From contig ONEF01000003.1 of assembly GCA_900316795.1 (NCBI GenBank), positions 186,001-250,000 on the forward strand: DNA of 64,000 bases, given 5' to 3'. The notes under the pieces were generated by a model. That model saw only the letters and a program-made list of their open reading frames with translations, was not told the DNA's origin and searched no databases. This document shows, piece by piece, positions 53,732-63,965 of this stretch (positions are counted from its first letter, which is position 1; every line of letters starts with the position of its first letter). Origin of the DNA: an uncultured Bacteroidales bacterium (GTDB lineage: Bacteria > Bacteroidota > Bacteroidia > Bacteroidales > UBA932). A program made the position numbers and the translations under genes.

Positions 53732-53758
53732 TTTTTGTGTTTTAAGAAAACACAAAAA
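53732..53758 (-). promoter_or_regulatory. Perfect inverted repeat abutting the AraC start codon
   Basis: TTTTTGTGTTTT (53732-53743), aag, AAAACACAAAAA (53747-53758). The arms are perfect over 12 bp and lie 3 to 29 nt upstream of ATG 53729. It could be an operator for the AraC proteins or an RNA hairpin over the ribosome landing site. Confidence 0.7.
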
Positions 53759-53762
53759 TAGA

Positions 53763-53785
53763 GGAGTGCCTTCTCCAGCACTCCC
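53763..53785 (-). terminator. Terminator after the yitT genes
   Basis: GGAGTGC (53763-53769) and GCACTCC (53778-53784) form a 7-bp stem with an 8-nt loop. Reading leftward it is followed by the TCTATTTTTG tract. It separates the leuS-yitT operon from the AraC genes. Confidence 0.7.
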
Positions 53786-53860
53786 CACCTGTCAAATAAT
53801 ATATTGATTATTTGATAATTACAATATTATACCTGAGTACAATTCTGGAATTGTAAAAAT

Positions 53861-54793
53861 CTACTTGCCTATTTGCTGGAAACCTCTCCCCCAGACTCCT
53901 GTTACAGGGGCCATTGAGATGAAGGCATCCCTGTCTATATCTTTGATAAGGTTGTGGATCTTGCTCGTCTCGGTCTTGTGTATCAGTACCATAAGCATCT
54001 TGTTCTCCTGTTTGGTGTACCACCCCTCACCTGTCAGGACAGTAACGCCACGGCCCATTTCTTTTGTTATGATATCAGCGATTTTCTCGTACTCTCGTGA
54101 GAAAATATAGACTTGCACACTCTGGCGGCTTCCGGCCACCATCATGTCCACAATCTGCGAGCATGAAGCTATGAGCATATATCCGTAAAGGACTGTGGCC
54201 AGTCTCATTCCCCAGGTTTCCTTGCCTATGACATTTCCTGCGGCATCTGTAATGTCCTTGGCCGGAATAAGAAGGGAGCAGGCTATGATAACAAGATCCA
54301 TATACAGGATCATCCTGCCCGGAGCTATGTTGTGGTATTTGGCCACCATAAGGGCAACTATATCAGTTCCTCCGGTGCTTCCGCCCTGTGAAAAGCTGAT
54401 GCCTATTCCCAGGCCGCTGAGAACTCCACCAAATATGGCGGAAAGAAGTTTTCCGTTGGAGATTGCAATCTCTTCTATGAAGTCCTGGGGTATGAACGCC
54501 GGCACAAACTGGAAGAAAAGCGTAGCCGCCACAATGGCATAAACCGTCTTTACGCCGAAACCTTTACCCAGAACTTTCAAAGCTATCAGAAGGAGTATGA
54601 TGTTGATGGCAAAATATGTTACGGAGATAGGAACTCCAAACGCATATAGTATGATTGAAGATATACCGGATACTCCGCCTCCCACCAAATTATTTGGAAT
54701 GAGGAATATCGTCCACCCCAAAACATAACACAAAAGGCCCAGGGTAATGATGATGTAGGCCTTTATGGTTCCTAAAATCTTTTTCGTGTTCAT
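53861..54793 (-). CDS. YitT family membrane protein, distal copy
   Basis: A 310-residue protein with five or six N-terminal membrane helices (DUF161) and a C-terminal cytoplasmic DUF2179-like domain (VQVYIFSREYEKIADIITKEMGRGVTVL). Motif GGSTGGTDIVALMVAKY near residue 140. Function of the family is unsettled. It is a paralogue of the gene 1 nt upstream and the last gene of the gcvT-leuS operon. Confidence 0.9.
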   Translation of the reverse strand: MNTKKILGTIKAYIIITLGLLCYVLGWTIFLIPNNLVGGGVSGISSIILYAFGVPISVTYFAINIILLLIALKVLGKGFGVKTVYAIVAATLFFQFVPAFIPQDFIEEIAISNGKLLSAIFGGVLSGLGIGISFSQGGSTGGTDIVALMVAKYHNIAPGRMILYMDLVIIACSLLIPAKDITDAAGNVIGKETWGMRLATVLYGYMLIASCSQIVDMMVAGSRQSVQVYIFSREYEKIADIITKEMGRGVTVLTGEGWYTKQENKMLMVLIHKTETSKIHNLIKDIDRDAFISMAPVTGVWGRGFQQIGK

Positions 54794-54794
54794 T

Positions 54795-55766
54795 TTAACT
54801 GTTTATCCATTTAAGCAGACGCTTGAGCCTGCTTTCTGTGCTCTTTCCGGCTCTTCCCTTTATCTCGGCGAAACCCAGACCATATACCGCAGACACGTTG
54901 GAGACGGAAATGAAAGCCTTGGGATCCACTCCTTTTACAGCCTGGGTTATGTCCTTCAACTGATATTTTCTTGCCACAACAATGAGGACCTTGCCTTCCT
55001 GCTTGGAATGCCAACCCACGGAATCAAGGGCTGTGACTCCCCTGTTATGCTCATACATGAGATTGTCTGCAACTTCCTGATACTTCCGGGAGAATATGAT
55101 TACCTGAACGCTCTGTTCGCTGCCTGTCAGTATCAGATCCACCATGTAGGAAAAGGCGATGGTAAAGATATAACCGAAAATGACATCGCTCAGATGTTTG
55201 TCCGGAAGCAGCATTATGGAGGCTACGATGCAGAAATCCGAATACATGAATACCTTGCCGGGAGATATGTCTTTATACTTGTTTATGATAAGTGCAAGGA
55301 TATCCGTCCCGCCGGTACTACCGTTCCTCTTGAATATCAATGCAATTCCGGCAGCACATAGGAAGCCTCCTATTATCGGGTTCACCAGATAGCGCAGGGC
55401 TGCCTGCGGACTGTCAGGAGGAATCGTGTTCAGACCGATGTTGTAAATCCACTCCATGCCGGGCATTATGGCAAAGAAAATCGTGGACAGTATGATGCTG
55501 TAGATAGTCTTGAAACCGAATCCCCTCCCCAGGACAATCGTTCCTATGATCAGCAAGGCGGCATTGATGGTTCCGAAGAAAACAGGAATAGGAATTCCCG
55601 TGGCATAGTTGAGCACCGTGCAGAAACCGACCAGCCCTCCTCCTGAAATGCCGGTAGGAACCACAAAGGCCTGCCATGAGAAGGTGTACATCAAAACCCC
55701 TATCGTGATAAGGAAATAGTCAAGGACAAGTTTCCTGACAGAGACCTTCTTCTTTACCTCAGGCAT
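54795..55766 (-). CDS. YitT family membrane protein, proximal copy
   Basis: A 323-residue paralogue with the same topology: N-terminal helices, NGSTGGTDILALIINKY motif and the C-terminal domain VQVIIFSRKYQEVADNLMYEHNRGVTAL. It starts 1 nt after the leuS stop and ends 1 nt before the second copy, so all three are coupled. Confidence 0.9.
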   Translation of the reverse strand: MPEVKKKVSVRKLVLDYFLITIGVLMYTFSWQAFVVPTGISGGGLVGFCTVLNYATGIPIPVFFGTINAALLIIGTIVLGRGFGFKTIYSIILSTIFFAIMPGMEWIYNIGLNTIPPDSPQAALRYLVNPIIGGFLCAAGIALIFKRNGSTGGTDILALIINKYKDISPGKVFMYSDFCIVASIMLLPDKHLSDVIFGYIFTIAFSYMVDLILTGSEQSVQVIIFSRKYQEVADNLMYEHNRGVTALDSVGWHSKQEGKVLIVVARKYQLKDITQAVKGVDPKAFISVSNVSAVYGLGFAEIKGRAGKSTESRLKRLLKWINS

Positions 55767-55767
55767 A

Positions 55768-58566
55768 TTACATCACAATGTTAATGATTCTGCCGGGAAC
55801 AACTATCACTTTCTTGACAGGTTTGCCCGCCAGGTACTTGGCAGTTTCAGGAGCTTCCAGTACAGCCTTTTCTACAGCACCTTTGCCCAAAGATTTAGGA
55901 AGAGGCAGCTTGAACCTTGTCTTGCCGTTGAAAGATACAGGATATTCAAAGCTGTCTTCTCTGGTGTACTCTTCATGATACATCGGAAAGTCTGCAAATG
56001 AAACGCTTCCAGTGTTGCCGCTCAAGTGCCAAAGTTCCTCGGCGATGTGAGGGGCGAACGGGCTGAGCAGCACTATCATCGGCACAAGTATCTTCTTCTT
56101 GTTGCACTTGAGGGCTCCAAGTTCATTGACAGCAACCATAAAAGCGGAAACTGAGGTGTTGTAGGAGAAGCTCTCGATGTCGGTTTCCACCTTGTTAATC
56201 AGCTTGTGGAGAACCTTGAGCTCTGCAGGAGTCGGCTCTTCCTCGGAAAGGCTGAAATCTCCAAGACCTTCACCGCCGCCGAAGAACAGCCTCCAGAACT
56301 TCTTGAGGAATCTGTGGACGCCGTCTATTCCCTTGGTATCCCAAGGCTTGCTCATTTCCACAGGGCCGAGGAACATCTCGTAAAGACGGAGTGTGTCCGC
56401 TCCGTACTTTTCGCAGATATTGTCCGGATTGACCACGTTGAACATGCTCTTGGACATCTTCTCCACCGCCCATCCGCAGATATATTCTCCGTCTTCCAAT
56501 ATAAACTCAGCATCAGCATATTCAGGTCTCCATTTCCTGAAAGCCTCCACATCCAGGCGGTCATTGTAAACCAGATTTATATCCACGTGGATCTCGGTTG
56601 TCTCGTATTTGTCTTTAAGCCCGCAGGAAACAAAAGTATTGGTGTTCTTTATCCTGTAAACGAAGTTTGAACGGCCCTGGATCATACCCTGGTTCACCAG
56701 CTTCTTGAACGGTTCCTTGGCACATACATAGCCAAGGTCATAGAGGAACTTGTTCCAGAAGCGGGAATAAATCAGATGGCCTGTAGCATGCTCTGTTCCA
56801 CCTACATAGAGATCGACATCCTTCCAGTACTTGTCTGCCTCGGTGCTTACGAGCGCCTGGTCATTGCCCGGATCCATATACCTCAGGTAATAAGCGCTGC
56901 TGCCTGCAAAGCCCGGCATCGTGCTCTTCTCCAGAGGATAGCCTTTGTAGGTCCAGTCCTTTGCCCTTGCAAGCGGAGGCTCTCCGTTGTCCGCAGGCTT
57001 GAAGGTTTCAATGTCAGGAAGTTCCAGAGGAAGGTCCTTTTCATCCACAGGAGTGGCTATGCCATCTTTGTAGTAGATCGGGAACGGTTCTCCCCAGTAT
57101 CTCTGGCGGGAAAATATGGCATCGCGGAGACGGTAATTGACCGTCCTGTGCCCGATTCCCCTGTATTCCACTTCATCAATGGCATCGGCAATGGCTTCCT
57201 TCACGGTCTTGCCGTTGAGGAAACCGCTGTTGACCATAATGCCGTCCTTGGCATCAAAGCTCTGCTCGGAGACATCACATCCCTCTATCAGAGGAACTAT
57301 CTTCAGGCCAAACTTCTTGGCAAAAGCGTAGTCTCTGCTGTCGTGAGCAGGAACAGCCATGATAGCACCTGTTCCATATCCGGCCAGTACATACTCTGCA
57401 ATCCACACAGGAACTTTTTCACCCGTGAACGGATTGACGGCCCAGGAACCTGAGAAAACTCCCGTAACGGTTTTTGTCTCAGCGATACGCTCTCTCTCCG
57501 TCTTTTTCTTGACCTGGGCAATATACTCATCTACAGCCGCTTTCTGCGGAGCTGTAGTAAGTTTCTCCACCCACTCGCTCTCAGGAGCCACTACCATAAA
57601 GGTAACTCCGAAGATGGTATCGGCACGGGTAGTGAAGATCTCCATATCATACTCCTTGTCAAACTTGCTGCCGTCTGCAGGATCCGGATTCACCACCTTG
57701 AACACCATCTGCGTTCCGTATGAACGGCCTATCCAGTTGCGCTGCATCTCCTTGAGGGCATCGCTCCACTGAAGGCTTTCCAGATCGTCCAGAAGCCTTC
57801 CGGCATAAGCGGAGACTCTCAGCTGCCACTGCTTCATCTTCTTCTGTTCCACAGGATAACCGCCTCTTACAGAAAGCCCTTCCTTGACTTCATCGTTGGC
57901 AAGCACAGTACCCAATGCCTGGCACCAGTTAACGGAAGTCTCGCCCTGGTAGGCTATACGGTACTGCATAAGTATATCGGCTTTCTCTTTTTCCGAGAAA
58001 CCTTTCCACTGCTCAGCAGTAAACTGAGGAACATCTCCGCAGGCAGCCTTGACATTCTTGTTCCCGTCTTTCTCAAAACGGATGACAAGTTCCGTTATCG
58101 GCTCAGCGGAATCAGTCTCCTGGTTGTACCAGCTCTGGAACATCTTCAGGAAAGCCCACTGGGTCCATTTGTAATACTTCGGATCACAAGTCCTCACTTC
58201 CCTGTCCCAGTCAAAGGAGAAGCCTATCCTGTCCAGCTGGCTGCGATAGCGGTCTATATTCTGGAAGGTCGTCACCCGAGGATGCTGCCCTGTCTGTATG
58301 GCATACTGCTCAGCCGGAAGGCCAAACGCATCATACCCCATAGGGTGCAGGACGTTGAACCCTTTAAGCCTCTTGTAACGTGAATAGATGTCACTTGCTA
58401 TGTAACCAAGAGGATGTCCCACGTGCAGCCCAGCTCCGGACGGATAAGGGAACATGTCAAGTACATAATACTTTGGCTTTGAAGGATCTGTCTTTGCCGA
58501 GAAAGTCTTGTTCTCAGCCCAGTACTTCTGCCATTTGGCTTCAATTTCATTGAACTTGTAATCCAT
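55768..58566 (-). CDS. leuS: Leucyl-tRNA synthetase
   Basis: A 932-residue class I synthetase attaching leucine to tRNA-Leu. It has the HIGH-type motif in [16 protein letters not shown], a large CP1 editing domain, the KMSKS motif (KMSKSMFN, near residue 700), and an anticodon-binding alpha-helical domain at the C-terminus. It is complete and lies 13 nt downstream of the M28-like gene. Confidence 0.97.
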   Translation of the reverse strand: MDYKFNEIEAKWQKYWAENKTFSAKTDPSKPKYYVLDMFPYPSGAGLHVGHPLGYIASDIYSRYKRLKGFNVLHPMGYDAFGLPAEQYAIQTGQHPRVTTFQNIDRYRSQLDRIGFSFDWDREVRTCDPKYYKWTQWAFLKMFQSWYNQETDSAEPITELVIRFEKDGNKNVKAACGDVPQFTAEQWKGFSEKEKADILMQYRIAYQGETSVNWCQALGTVLANDEVKEGLSVRGGYPVEQKKMKQWQLRVSAYAGRLLDDLESLQWSDALKEMQRNWIGRSYGTQMVFKVVNPDPADGSKFDKEYDMEIFTTRADTIFGVTFMVVAPESEWVEKLTTAPQKAAVDEYIAQVKKKTERERIAETKTVTGVFSGSWAVNPFTGEKVPVWIAEYVLAGYGTGAIMAVPAHDSRDYAFAKKFGLKIVPLIEGCDVSEQSFDAKDGIMVNSGFLNGKTVKEAIADAIDEVEYRGIGHRTVNYRLRDAIFSRQRYWGEPFPIYYKDGIATPVDEKDLPLELPDIETFKPADNGEPPLARAKDWTYKGYPLEKSTMPGFAGSSAYYLRYMDPGNDQALVSTEADKYWKDVDLYVGGTEHATGHLIYSRFWNKFLYDLGYVCAKEPFKKLVNQGMIQGRSNFVYRIKNTNTFVSCGLKDKYETTEIHVDINLVYNDRLDVEAFRKWRPEYADAEFILEDGEYICGWAVEKMSKSMFNVVNPDNICEKYGADTLRLYEMFLGPVEMSKPWDTKGIDGVHRFLKKFWRLFFGGGEGLGDFSLSEEEPTPAELKVLHKLINKVETDIESFSYNTSVSAFMVAVNELGALKCNKKKILVPMIVLLSPFAPHIAEELWHLSGNTGSVSFADFPMYHEEYTREDSFEYPVSFNGKTRFKLPLPKSLGKGAVEKAVLEAPETAKYLAGKPVKKVIVVPGRIINIVM

Positions 58567-58579
58567 TGTATGTTTTATT

Positions 58580-59953
58580 CTATCTGTTTATTCCAAATTT
58601 TGAACCTTGCGCCAGCCTGAACTCAACGGCTATGGATATCTTCACCGGTACTTTCTTGCCGTTTATCTCAGCCGGAGTCCATTTAGGGGATGCCTTTATT
58701 ACCTTGAGCACAGCCTTGTCTATTTCATCGCTGAGGCCTGAGTCAATCTTTATGTCTCGCAATTTTCCGTCTGTTCCAACCACAAAGTCCACCACTTCCG
58801 TACCTTCTGTCTTTGAGGCAATTGCACTTTCCGGATACTTGACATAGCGGTAAACCCAATCCCTGAGGAAGGTCTTCTCGTCTCCCTTCATGAAAGACGC
58901 TCTTTTGTCCACTTCCATCTGGCTGTAGATGCGGTTTTCCCCGCTTTCTTCTGAGGCCGTCTCACGGAACTCCTCCTTGCCTGAAAGCAGCAGGGAGTAG
59001 GAATACACATATTCCACGATCTGTGAAAGCTGCAGATAATCCAGCTGGTCCGGAGTATCGTGGATACTCCCTCTTAGGCTGTTGTCTCCAGTTGAGAACA
59101 AAGTGAAAGGGATATCAGCGGAATGGAAGCTCCTGTAGTCAGACGGAACCGGTTCCTTCTCGGCGATTTTCACATTCAGGCTGAACGGCCTCTCCGCAAC
59201 GGTAAAGATGTCTTTGAGTATCTCTTTGTCCGGCAGGCCGATGAATGCCTGGAAGGTGTTGGGACCGCTGTCCCTTCCCACTGAATTGACATCCACCATG
59301 AAACGTATCTTGTCTTTGTCAGCGAACGAGCGGTTCAAAAAATACCAGCTCCCTGCCTGGGAAAGATTCCCGGCACCGAAGAATGCGAACATTATGCTCC
59401 TGGGGAACATGAACTTGTTCTGCGCCACAAGTTTTGCCACCTGAAGCAGGACGGCAGCTCCGGAGGCGTTGGAATAAGCCCCCGGGAATATCCTCTCCTT
59501 TCTCTCTCCGTTGACATTCAGCACCTCATATCCCGGACCGTCAAGCTGGGTCCCCAAAACTATGAACTCACCCACCAGGGCAGGATCATATCCGGGAATG
59601 ATGCCAACTATATTACGAGAATGCAGGGTGTCTCCCGTAACCGGATTGGCCAATCCGAAATCATCCCCTTCCTTCGGGGAGAGCATCATTGCTCCCAGAT
59701 CCTGAAGATAGCCGTAGATATACTCGGAGGCCAGTTTCTCCTCCGCGCTCCCGGCCTTGCGGCCCTTCATCGCTGAAGAAGAGAGGAAAGAAACCTGTTT
59801 CTTCAATGAGTCCTCCAGGTTTCTGGGCAATTCCGGCCTTGCTCCGCCTATGTTCTGGGCGGATGCAAAACCGGCACCGCCTGCCACAAGGCAGCAGGCA
59901 ATGCCAACTGAAACTATCAGCTTGCTGAATCTCTTCAAAGTCCGCCTGAGCAT
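58580..59953 (-). CDS. Exported M28-like pseudopeptidase fused to a TonB C-terminal domain
   Basis: A 457-residue protein with a signal peptide (1-32) and an M28 aminopeptidase-like domain (about 50-330). Motif positions are recognisable but substituted. The metal His is Q136 (GTQLD), the bridging Asp is S161 (GAYSNASG), the Glu-Glu pair is G195-N196 (FFGAGN), and the last His is Y273 (SDYRS). Only D221 remains, so proteolysis is not expected. Residues about 357-450 form a TonB C-terminal-like domain ([18 protein letters not shown] ... [16 protein letters not shown]). It is probably a periplasmic binding or structural protein. Confidence 0.8.
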   Translation of the reverse strand: MLRRTLKRFSKLIVSVGIACCLVAGGAGFASAQNIGGARPELPRNLEDSLKKQVSFLSSSAMKGRKAGSAEEKLASEYIYGYLQDLGAMMLSPKEGDDFGLANPVTGDTLHSRNIVGIIPGYDPALVGEFIVLGTQLDGPGYEVLNVNGERKERIFPGAYSNASGAAVLLQVAKLVAQNKFMFPRSIMFAFFGAGNLSQAGSWYFLNRSFADKDKIRFMVDVNSVGRDSGPNTFQAFIGLPDKEILKDIFTVAERPFSLNVKIAEKEPVPSDYRSFHSADIPFTLFSTGDNSLRGSIHDTPDQLDYLQLSQIVEYVYSYSLLLSGKEEFRETASEESGENRIYSQMEVDKRASFMKGDEKTFLRDWVYRYVKYPESAIASKTEGTEVVDFVVGTDGKLRDIKIDSGLSDEIDKAVLKVIKASPKWTPAEINGKKVPVKISIAVEFRLAQGSKFGINR

Positions 59954-59974
59954 CTTCTGAACTTAATAAGCAAA

Positions 59975-61081
59975 CTATCCCTTATAGAAAGGAGGCCTTA
60001 CGACAACTGCCTTGAGGAGCTTGTCGCGCACCTTGATATAAATCTCAGTGTCAAGCTTGTACAAAGGAGCCTCCACATAACCCATTCCGATAGGACGGGC
60101 GCAGCAAGGAGTCAGGCTTCCGCTGGTGACGTTTCCGATAACCCTTCCTTCAGCGTTGCATATCTCATATCCGTGGCGAGGAACTCCCCTGTCTATGAGT
60201 TCAAAGCCGCAGAGCCTTCTCTTCAGGCCCTCAGCCTTCTGCTTGAGCATATAGTCCCTGTCCACAAAGTCTCCCTTTACATCGTTGAACTTGGTAATCC
60301 AGCCGAGGTTAGCCTCCAGCGGAGAGTGGTCGTCATCAATGTCGTTGCCGTAAAGGCAGAAACCCATCTCCAGACGGAGAGTGTCGCGGCATCCTAGTCC
60401 TGCAGGAACGATGTTGAATTCCTTGCCCGCCTCGAAGATTGCATCAAATACCTTGAGAGCGTCCTCGTTCTTCATATAAACCTCGCATCCGCCGGCTCCG
60501 GTATATCCGGTAGTGGAAAGGATCACGTCCTTGCATCCGGCAACTTCCAGAATCTTGAAAGTATAGTATTCCATTCCCAGGACATCTTCCTTGCAGAGCT
60601 TCTGCATAACCTTCATGGCATTAGGACCCTGGACTGCCAGCTGGCTTATCTGGTCGGAAACATTGCAGAAATCAACTCCCGGAGTCAAGCCGAACTTAGG
60701 GGCGTACTGGCACAGATGTGCAAAATCCTTGTCTATGTTTGCGGCGTTAGGCACAAGCATGTAATCTTCTGAACTCTTGCAATATACCAGAAGGTCATCT
60801 ACTATACCGCCCTTCCCGTTAGGAAGGCAGGAGTACTGGACCTTTCCAGGGAAAAGGACAGAGGCGTCGTTGCTGGTTACATACTGAATGAACTTCAGTG
60901 CATTAGGGCCCTTTACGGTAAACTCTCCCATGTGGGAGACATCAAAAACTCCTACGCTCTGCCTAACGGCCAGATGTTCTGCCCTTATTCCTGTATATTC
61001 CAAAGGCATGTTGAAACCTGCGAACGGGGTCATCTTGGCTCCCAGTTCAATGTGTTTCTGAGTATAAGCTGTTGTCTTCAT
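59975..61081 (-). CDS. gcvT: Glycine cleavage system aminomethyltransferase (T protein)
   Basis: A 368-residue T protein transferring the methylene group from aminomethyl-lipoyl-H protein to tetrahydrofolate. N-terminal [23 protein letters not shown] fixes the start at 61081. [10 protein letters not shown] and [14 protein letters not shown] are also present. gcvH and gcvP are not nearby. It leads the operon gcvT - M28-like - leuS - yitT - yitT. A minus-strand TAAATTTG box lies at 61159-61166. Confidence 0.95.
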   Translation of the reverse strand: MKTTAYTQKHIELGAKMTPFAGFNMPLEYTGIRAEHLAVRQSVGVFDVSHMGEFTVKGPNALKFIQYVTSNDASVLFPGKVQYSCLPNGKGGIVDDLLVYCKSSEDYMLVPNAANIDKDFAHLCQYAPKFGLTPGVDFCNVSDQISQLAVQGPNAMKVMQKLCKEDVLGMEYYTFKILEVAGCKDVILSTTGYTGAGGCEVYMKNEDALKVFDAIFEAGKEFNIVPAGLGCRDTLRLEMGFCLYGNDIDDDHSPLEANLGWITKFNDVKGDFVDRDYMLKQKAEGLKRRLCGFELIDRGVPRHGYEICNAEGRVIGNVTSGSLTPCCARPIGMGYVEAPLYKLDTEIYIKVRDKLLKAVVVRPPFYKG

Positions 61082-61172
61082 AAAGTGTAAGTATCTAATA
61101 AATAAACTAATAATCAATCTCAGCGATATATGCCCTGCTCATCTGGCACACAATCGCACAAATTTAGCAAAA

Positions 61173-61682
61173 TCAGTTGTTTTTCTTCCACACCCAAGCT
61201 TCTGGAGCCTTCTTGTGGGCTTCGTAAAGGGCCGCGCGGGCCTCTTCCAGAGTGTTATAACCTCCTATCGCCACATATTTGAGCCCATTGCCAGCAAAGG
61301 CGAAAGGAGTATCAAGGATACCTTCATTTTCCTTAAGGCTCAAAGAGACGAGTTCATCTGTCTTGAAAGCACCTACGATGATGTAATATGTCTTGTCGAG
61401 ACTTGATCGCGGAGTAAGGGCCAAGCCGGAAGCGGAAGGCTCCGGATTTGCCTCAGCGATGGAGGTAACGGCAGTTGTATCAGTCATCTGCAGGGAGTCA
61501 GCCTTCAGGGTATCCGAAGGAACGGATGCCTTAACTGCTGCCTCTTTCAAGGCAATCAGCTCTTTCTTCTTTGCAATATCCTCAGAAGTAGGCATATCCA
61601 GCTTTGCTCTAATCCAGTCGCATCCGGAAGCCAAAGCCATAACGAGAGCCAAAACGGCAAGCAGTCTCTTGTCCATATTCAT
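61173..61682 (-). CDS. SPOR-domain lipoprotein
   Basis: A 169-residue lipoprotein from ATG 61682 (MNMDKRLLAV), with lipobox LASGC and lipidated C21, a Ser/Thr/Ala-rich linker and a C-terminal SPOR-like domain (about 95-165, TYYIIVGAFKTDELVSLSLK ... YVAIGGYNTLEEARAALYEA). SPOR domains bind glycan strands bared of stem peptides at division sites. Start 61676 is also possible. It is divergent from the CapA-like gene. Confidence 0.85.
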   Translation of the reverse strand: MNMDKRLLAVLALVMALASGCDWIRAKLDMPTSEDIAKKKELIALKEAAVKASVPSDTLKADSLQMTDTTAVTSIAEANPEPSASGLALTPRSSLDKTYYIIVGAFKTDELVSLSLKENEGILDTPFAFAGNGLKYVAIGGYNTLEEARAALYEAHKKAPEAWVWKKNN

Positions 61683-61781
61683 ACATAGTGTAATCTGGAC
61701 AAAATTAACAATTATTGCCGTCAAACACAATATTCCAAAGGTTTTGCATCACGATTGGACGAATAACGCTATCTTTATGTC

Positions 61782-62978
61782 ATGAATTTGAAAAGGATAT
61801 TGACACTTTCCGTTGCCGTCTGCCTGGCAGTCGGAGCATTAGCTCAGCAGATTAACCCTGGTCCGCTACCTAAGGCGAGGCCGTTCGGGGATGTTGACTT
61901 TTTCCTTCATCGCGATACCGTGACCATTTCCTTTACCGGTGACGTGATGCAGCACGGGGCGCAGATAGACGCCGCCCTGAAAAAAGGTGGAGGGAAAAAC
62001 TACAATTACGACAATGCTTTCAAATATGTCGCCCCGCTTTTCAAGCAGGCAGACTATATGGTTGCCAACATGGAGTTTACGGTCGGCACCAAGCCTTATA
62101 CCGGTTACCCTTGTTTCTCCGCCCCGCCTGAGATAGCCTCAGCTGCAAAGGATGCCGGCATAGACCTTTTCCTTATGGCCAACAACCATATCTGCGACAA
62201 GGGCGCCACCGGTTTTAAAAACACTATTGCGGCATACTCGGAACTCCAGATGCCTACTCTTGGAGCCTACCGCAACAAGAAGCAGGCAGACACGGCCTCT
62301 GTCATTCTGGTGGAGCTCAAAGGAATGAAGTTCGCCCTCTTCAACTACACATACGACACCAACGGACTCCCTATACCTGACCCGTACTATGTCAATCTTC
62401 AAGACAGTACGGAAATCAAAAAGCATATCCGCCAAGCAAAGGAAATGGGAGCTGACATCATAATCGCGCTTCCACACTGGGGGATAGAATATGTGCTGGC
62501 ACCTGTCGCTGAGCAGAAACAATATGCAAAGATGATGTTCAGAGAAGGAGTCAACGCCATAATCGGAGGGCATCCTCACGTACCGGAAGAAGGTTACATC
62601 TATGTGAAAAGGCAACAGAAGCCCATGGCAAAAGACAGCGTGGAGAGGATACTCTTCTACTCTATGGGAAACTACATCTCCAATATGAGCCGCAGCGGAT
62701 GGACTTCCACCGGAATGCTTATAACACTCTCGTTTACAAGAGACAGGGCCAGCGGTAAAGTCAAGATGCTTATGCCCGACTGGAAATACCTCTGGTGCTT
62801 CAGGCCGGGCCAATACACGGAAGACTTCAGCGTGGTTCCGATAGAAGAATTCCTCCAAAGTCAAGACTTCAAATCCGGAGGCAAAACTCCTGCCCAGCAG
62901 CAGGCCTTCAAGGCCATATCAGACTTCTGGCCCAAGATTGTAAAACAAGACCTCATAAAGGTGGTTTACACAGAATAG
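61782..62978 (+). CDS. CapA-family (poly-gamma-glutamate synthesis-like) exported metallophosphatase-like protein
   Basis: A 398-residue protein with a signal peptide (1-21, ending ALAQQ) and the CapA pattern: TISFTGDVMQHG, MVANMEFTV, ANNHICDKGATG, LPHWGIEY, GGHPHVPEEG and LFYSMGNYISN. CapA proteins resemble calcineurin-like phosphoesterases. A role in surface polymers is likely from the family, but no other cap genes are present. Confidence 0.9.
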   Translation: MNLKRILTLSVAVCLAVGALAQQINPGPLPKARPFGDVDFFLHRDTVTISFTGDVMQHGAQIDAALKKGGGKNYNYDNAFKYVAPLFKQADYMVANMEFTVGTKPYTGYPCFSAPPEIASAAKDAGIDLFLMANNHICDKGATGFKNTIAAYSELQMPTLGAYRNKKQADTASVILVELKGMKFALFNYTYDTNGLPIPDPYYVNLQDSTEIKKHIRQAKEMGADIIIALPHWGIEYVLAPVAEQKQYAKMMFREGVNAIIGGHPHVPEEGYIYVKRQQKPMAKDSVERILFYSMGNYISNMSRSGWTSTGMLITLSFTRDRASGKVKMLMPDWKYLWCFRPGQYTEDFSVVPIEEFLQSQDFKSGGKTPAQQQAFKAISDFWPKIVKQDLIKVVYTE

Positions 62979-63005
62979 AACAAGGTATTTACAAACAAAA
63001 CTTTT

Positions 63006-63965
63006 ATGCCTGAAAAAAAGATACAGCTCCAGAACATAGACCCCATAGACATCTATGGCATCAATGATCGCATAATCAACCATCTGTGCTCATATTTCCC
63101 TGACCTGAAGGTAACTCCAAGAGACTCTACCATAAAGCTCAAGGGAAGCTACAAGGATATGGACACCTTCCAGAACGCCATAGACGCTCTCACCAAGATA
63201 AGGATGAAAAAACGCCATCTCAACACAGATGACGTGGACAGCATCTTCATCTCAAAGACAGACAAAAAGAGCGGAGAAAGCAAGGCCACCGTACCGACCG
63301 CCAGCGACAAGGACATGATAGTGATGGGGCAGAACGGAAAGATTGTTACAGCCCGAACCAAGCACCAGAAACAGCTGGTAAAAGACTATGCCACTCACGA
63401 TCTGGTATTTGCTCTCGGACCTGCCGGAACAGGAAAGACATACACCGCCATAGCCCTGGCTGTAAGGGCATTGCAGAACAGGGAAGTCAGGCGCCTGATC
63501 CTCACAAGGCCAGCCGTTGAAGCCGGAGAAAGACTCGGGTTCCTGCCGGGAGACCTCAAGGAAAAGCTGGACCCATATCTCCAGCCACTCTACGATGCTT
63601 TAGGAGACATGATAGCTCCTTCCAAACTCAAGGAACTGATGGAAGAAGGAATCATCCAGATAGCCCCCCTCGCCTATATGAGAGGAAGAACCCTGGAAAA
63701 CGCTTTCGTAATCCTCGATGAGGCCCAGAACACCTCTCTTGGTCAGCTGAAGATGTTCCTAACACGAATGGGCAACAACTCCAAGTTCATCGTCACCGGA
63801 GACATGACCCAGATAGACCTTCCCAACAAAGAAGACTCAGGACTGGAAAAAGGCATCAAGATGCTCGGCAAGATAAGAGGCATCGCGATAATTAACTTCG
63901 GAGTGGAAGACATTGTCCGCCACCCTCTTGTAAGCAAGATAGTCTCCGCCTTCGACAAGTCCTAG
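63006..63965 (+). CDS. phoH: PhoH-family ATPase
   Basis: A 319-residue protein with an N-terminal KH-like region (1-100) and a PhoH P-loop domain: Walker A GPAGTGKTYTA, RPAVEAGERLGFLPGDLKEKLDPY, Walker B VILDEAQNTS, and sensor VTGDMTQIDLP. It is probably an RNA-associated ATPase. It follows the CapA-like gene by 27 nt and ends 35 nt before the window edge. Confidence 0.95.
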   Translation: MPEKKIQLQNIDPIDIYGINDRIINHLCSYFPDLKVTPRDSTIKLKGSYKDMDTFQNAIDALTKIRMKKRHLNTDDVDSIFISKTDKKSGESKATVPTASDKDMIVMGQNGKIVTARTKHQKQLVKDYATHDLVFALGPAGTGKTYTAIALAVRALQNREVRRLILTRPAVEAGERLGFLPGDLKEKLDPYLQPLYDALGDMIAPSKLKELMEEGIIQIAPLAYMRGRTLENAFVILDEAQNTSLGQLKMFLTRMGNNSKFIVTGDMTQIDLPNKEDSGLEKGIKMLGKIRGIAIINFGVEDIVRHPLVSKIVSAFDKS

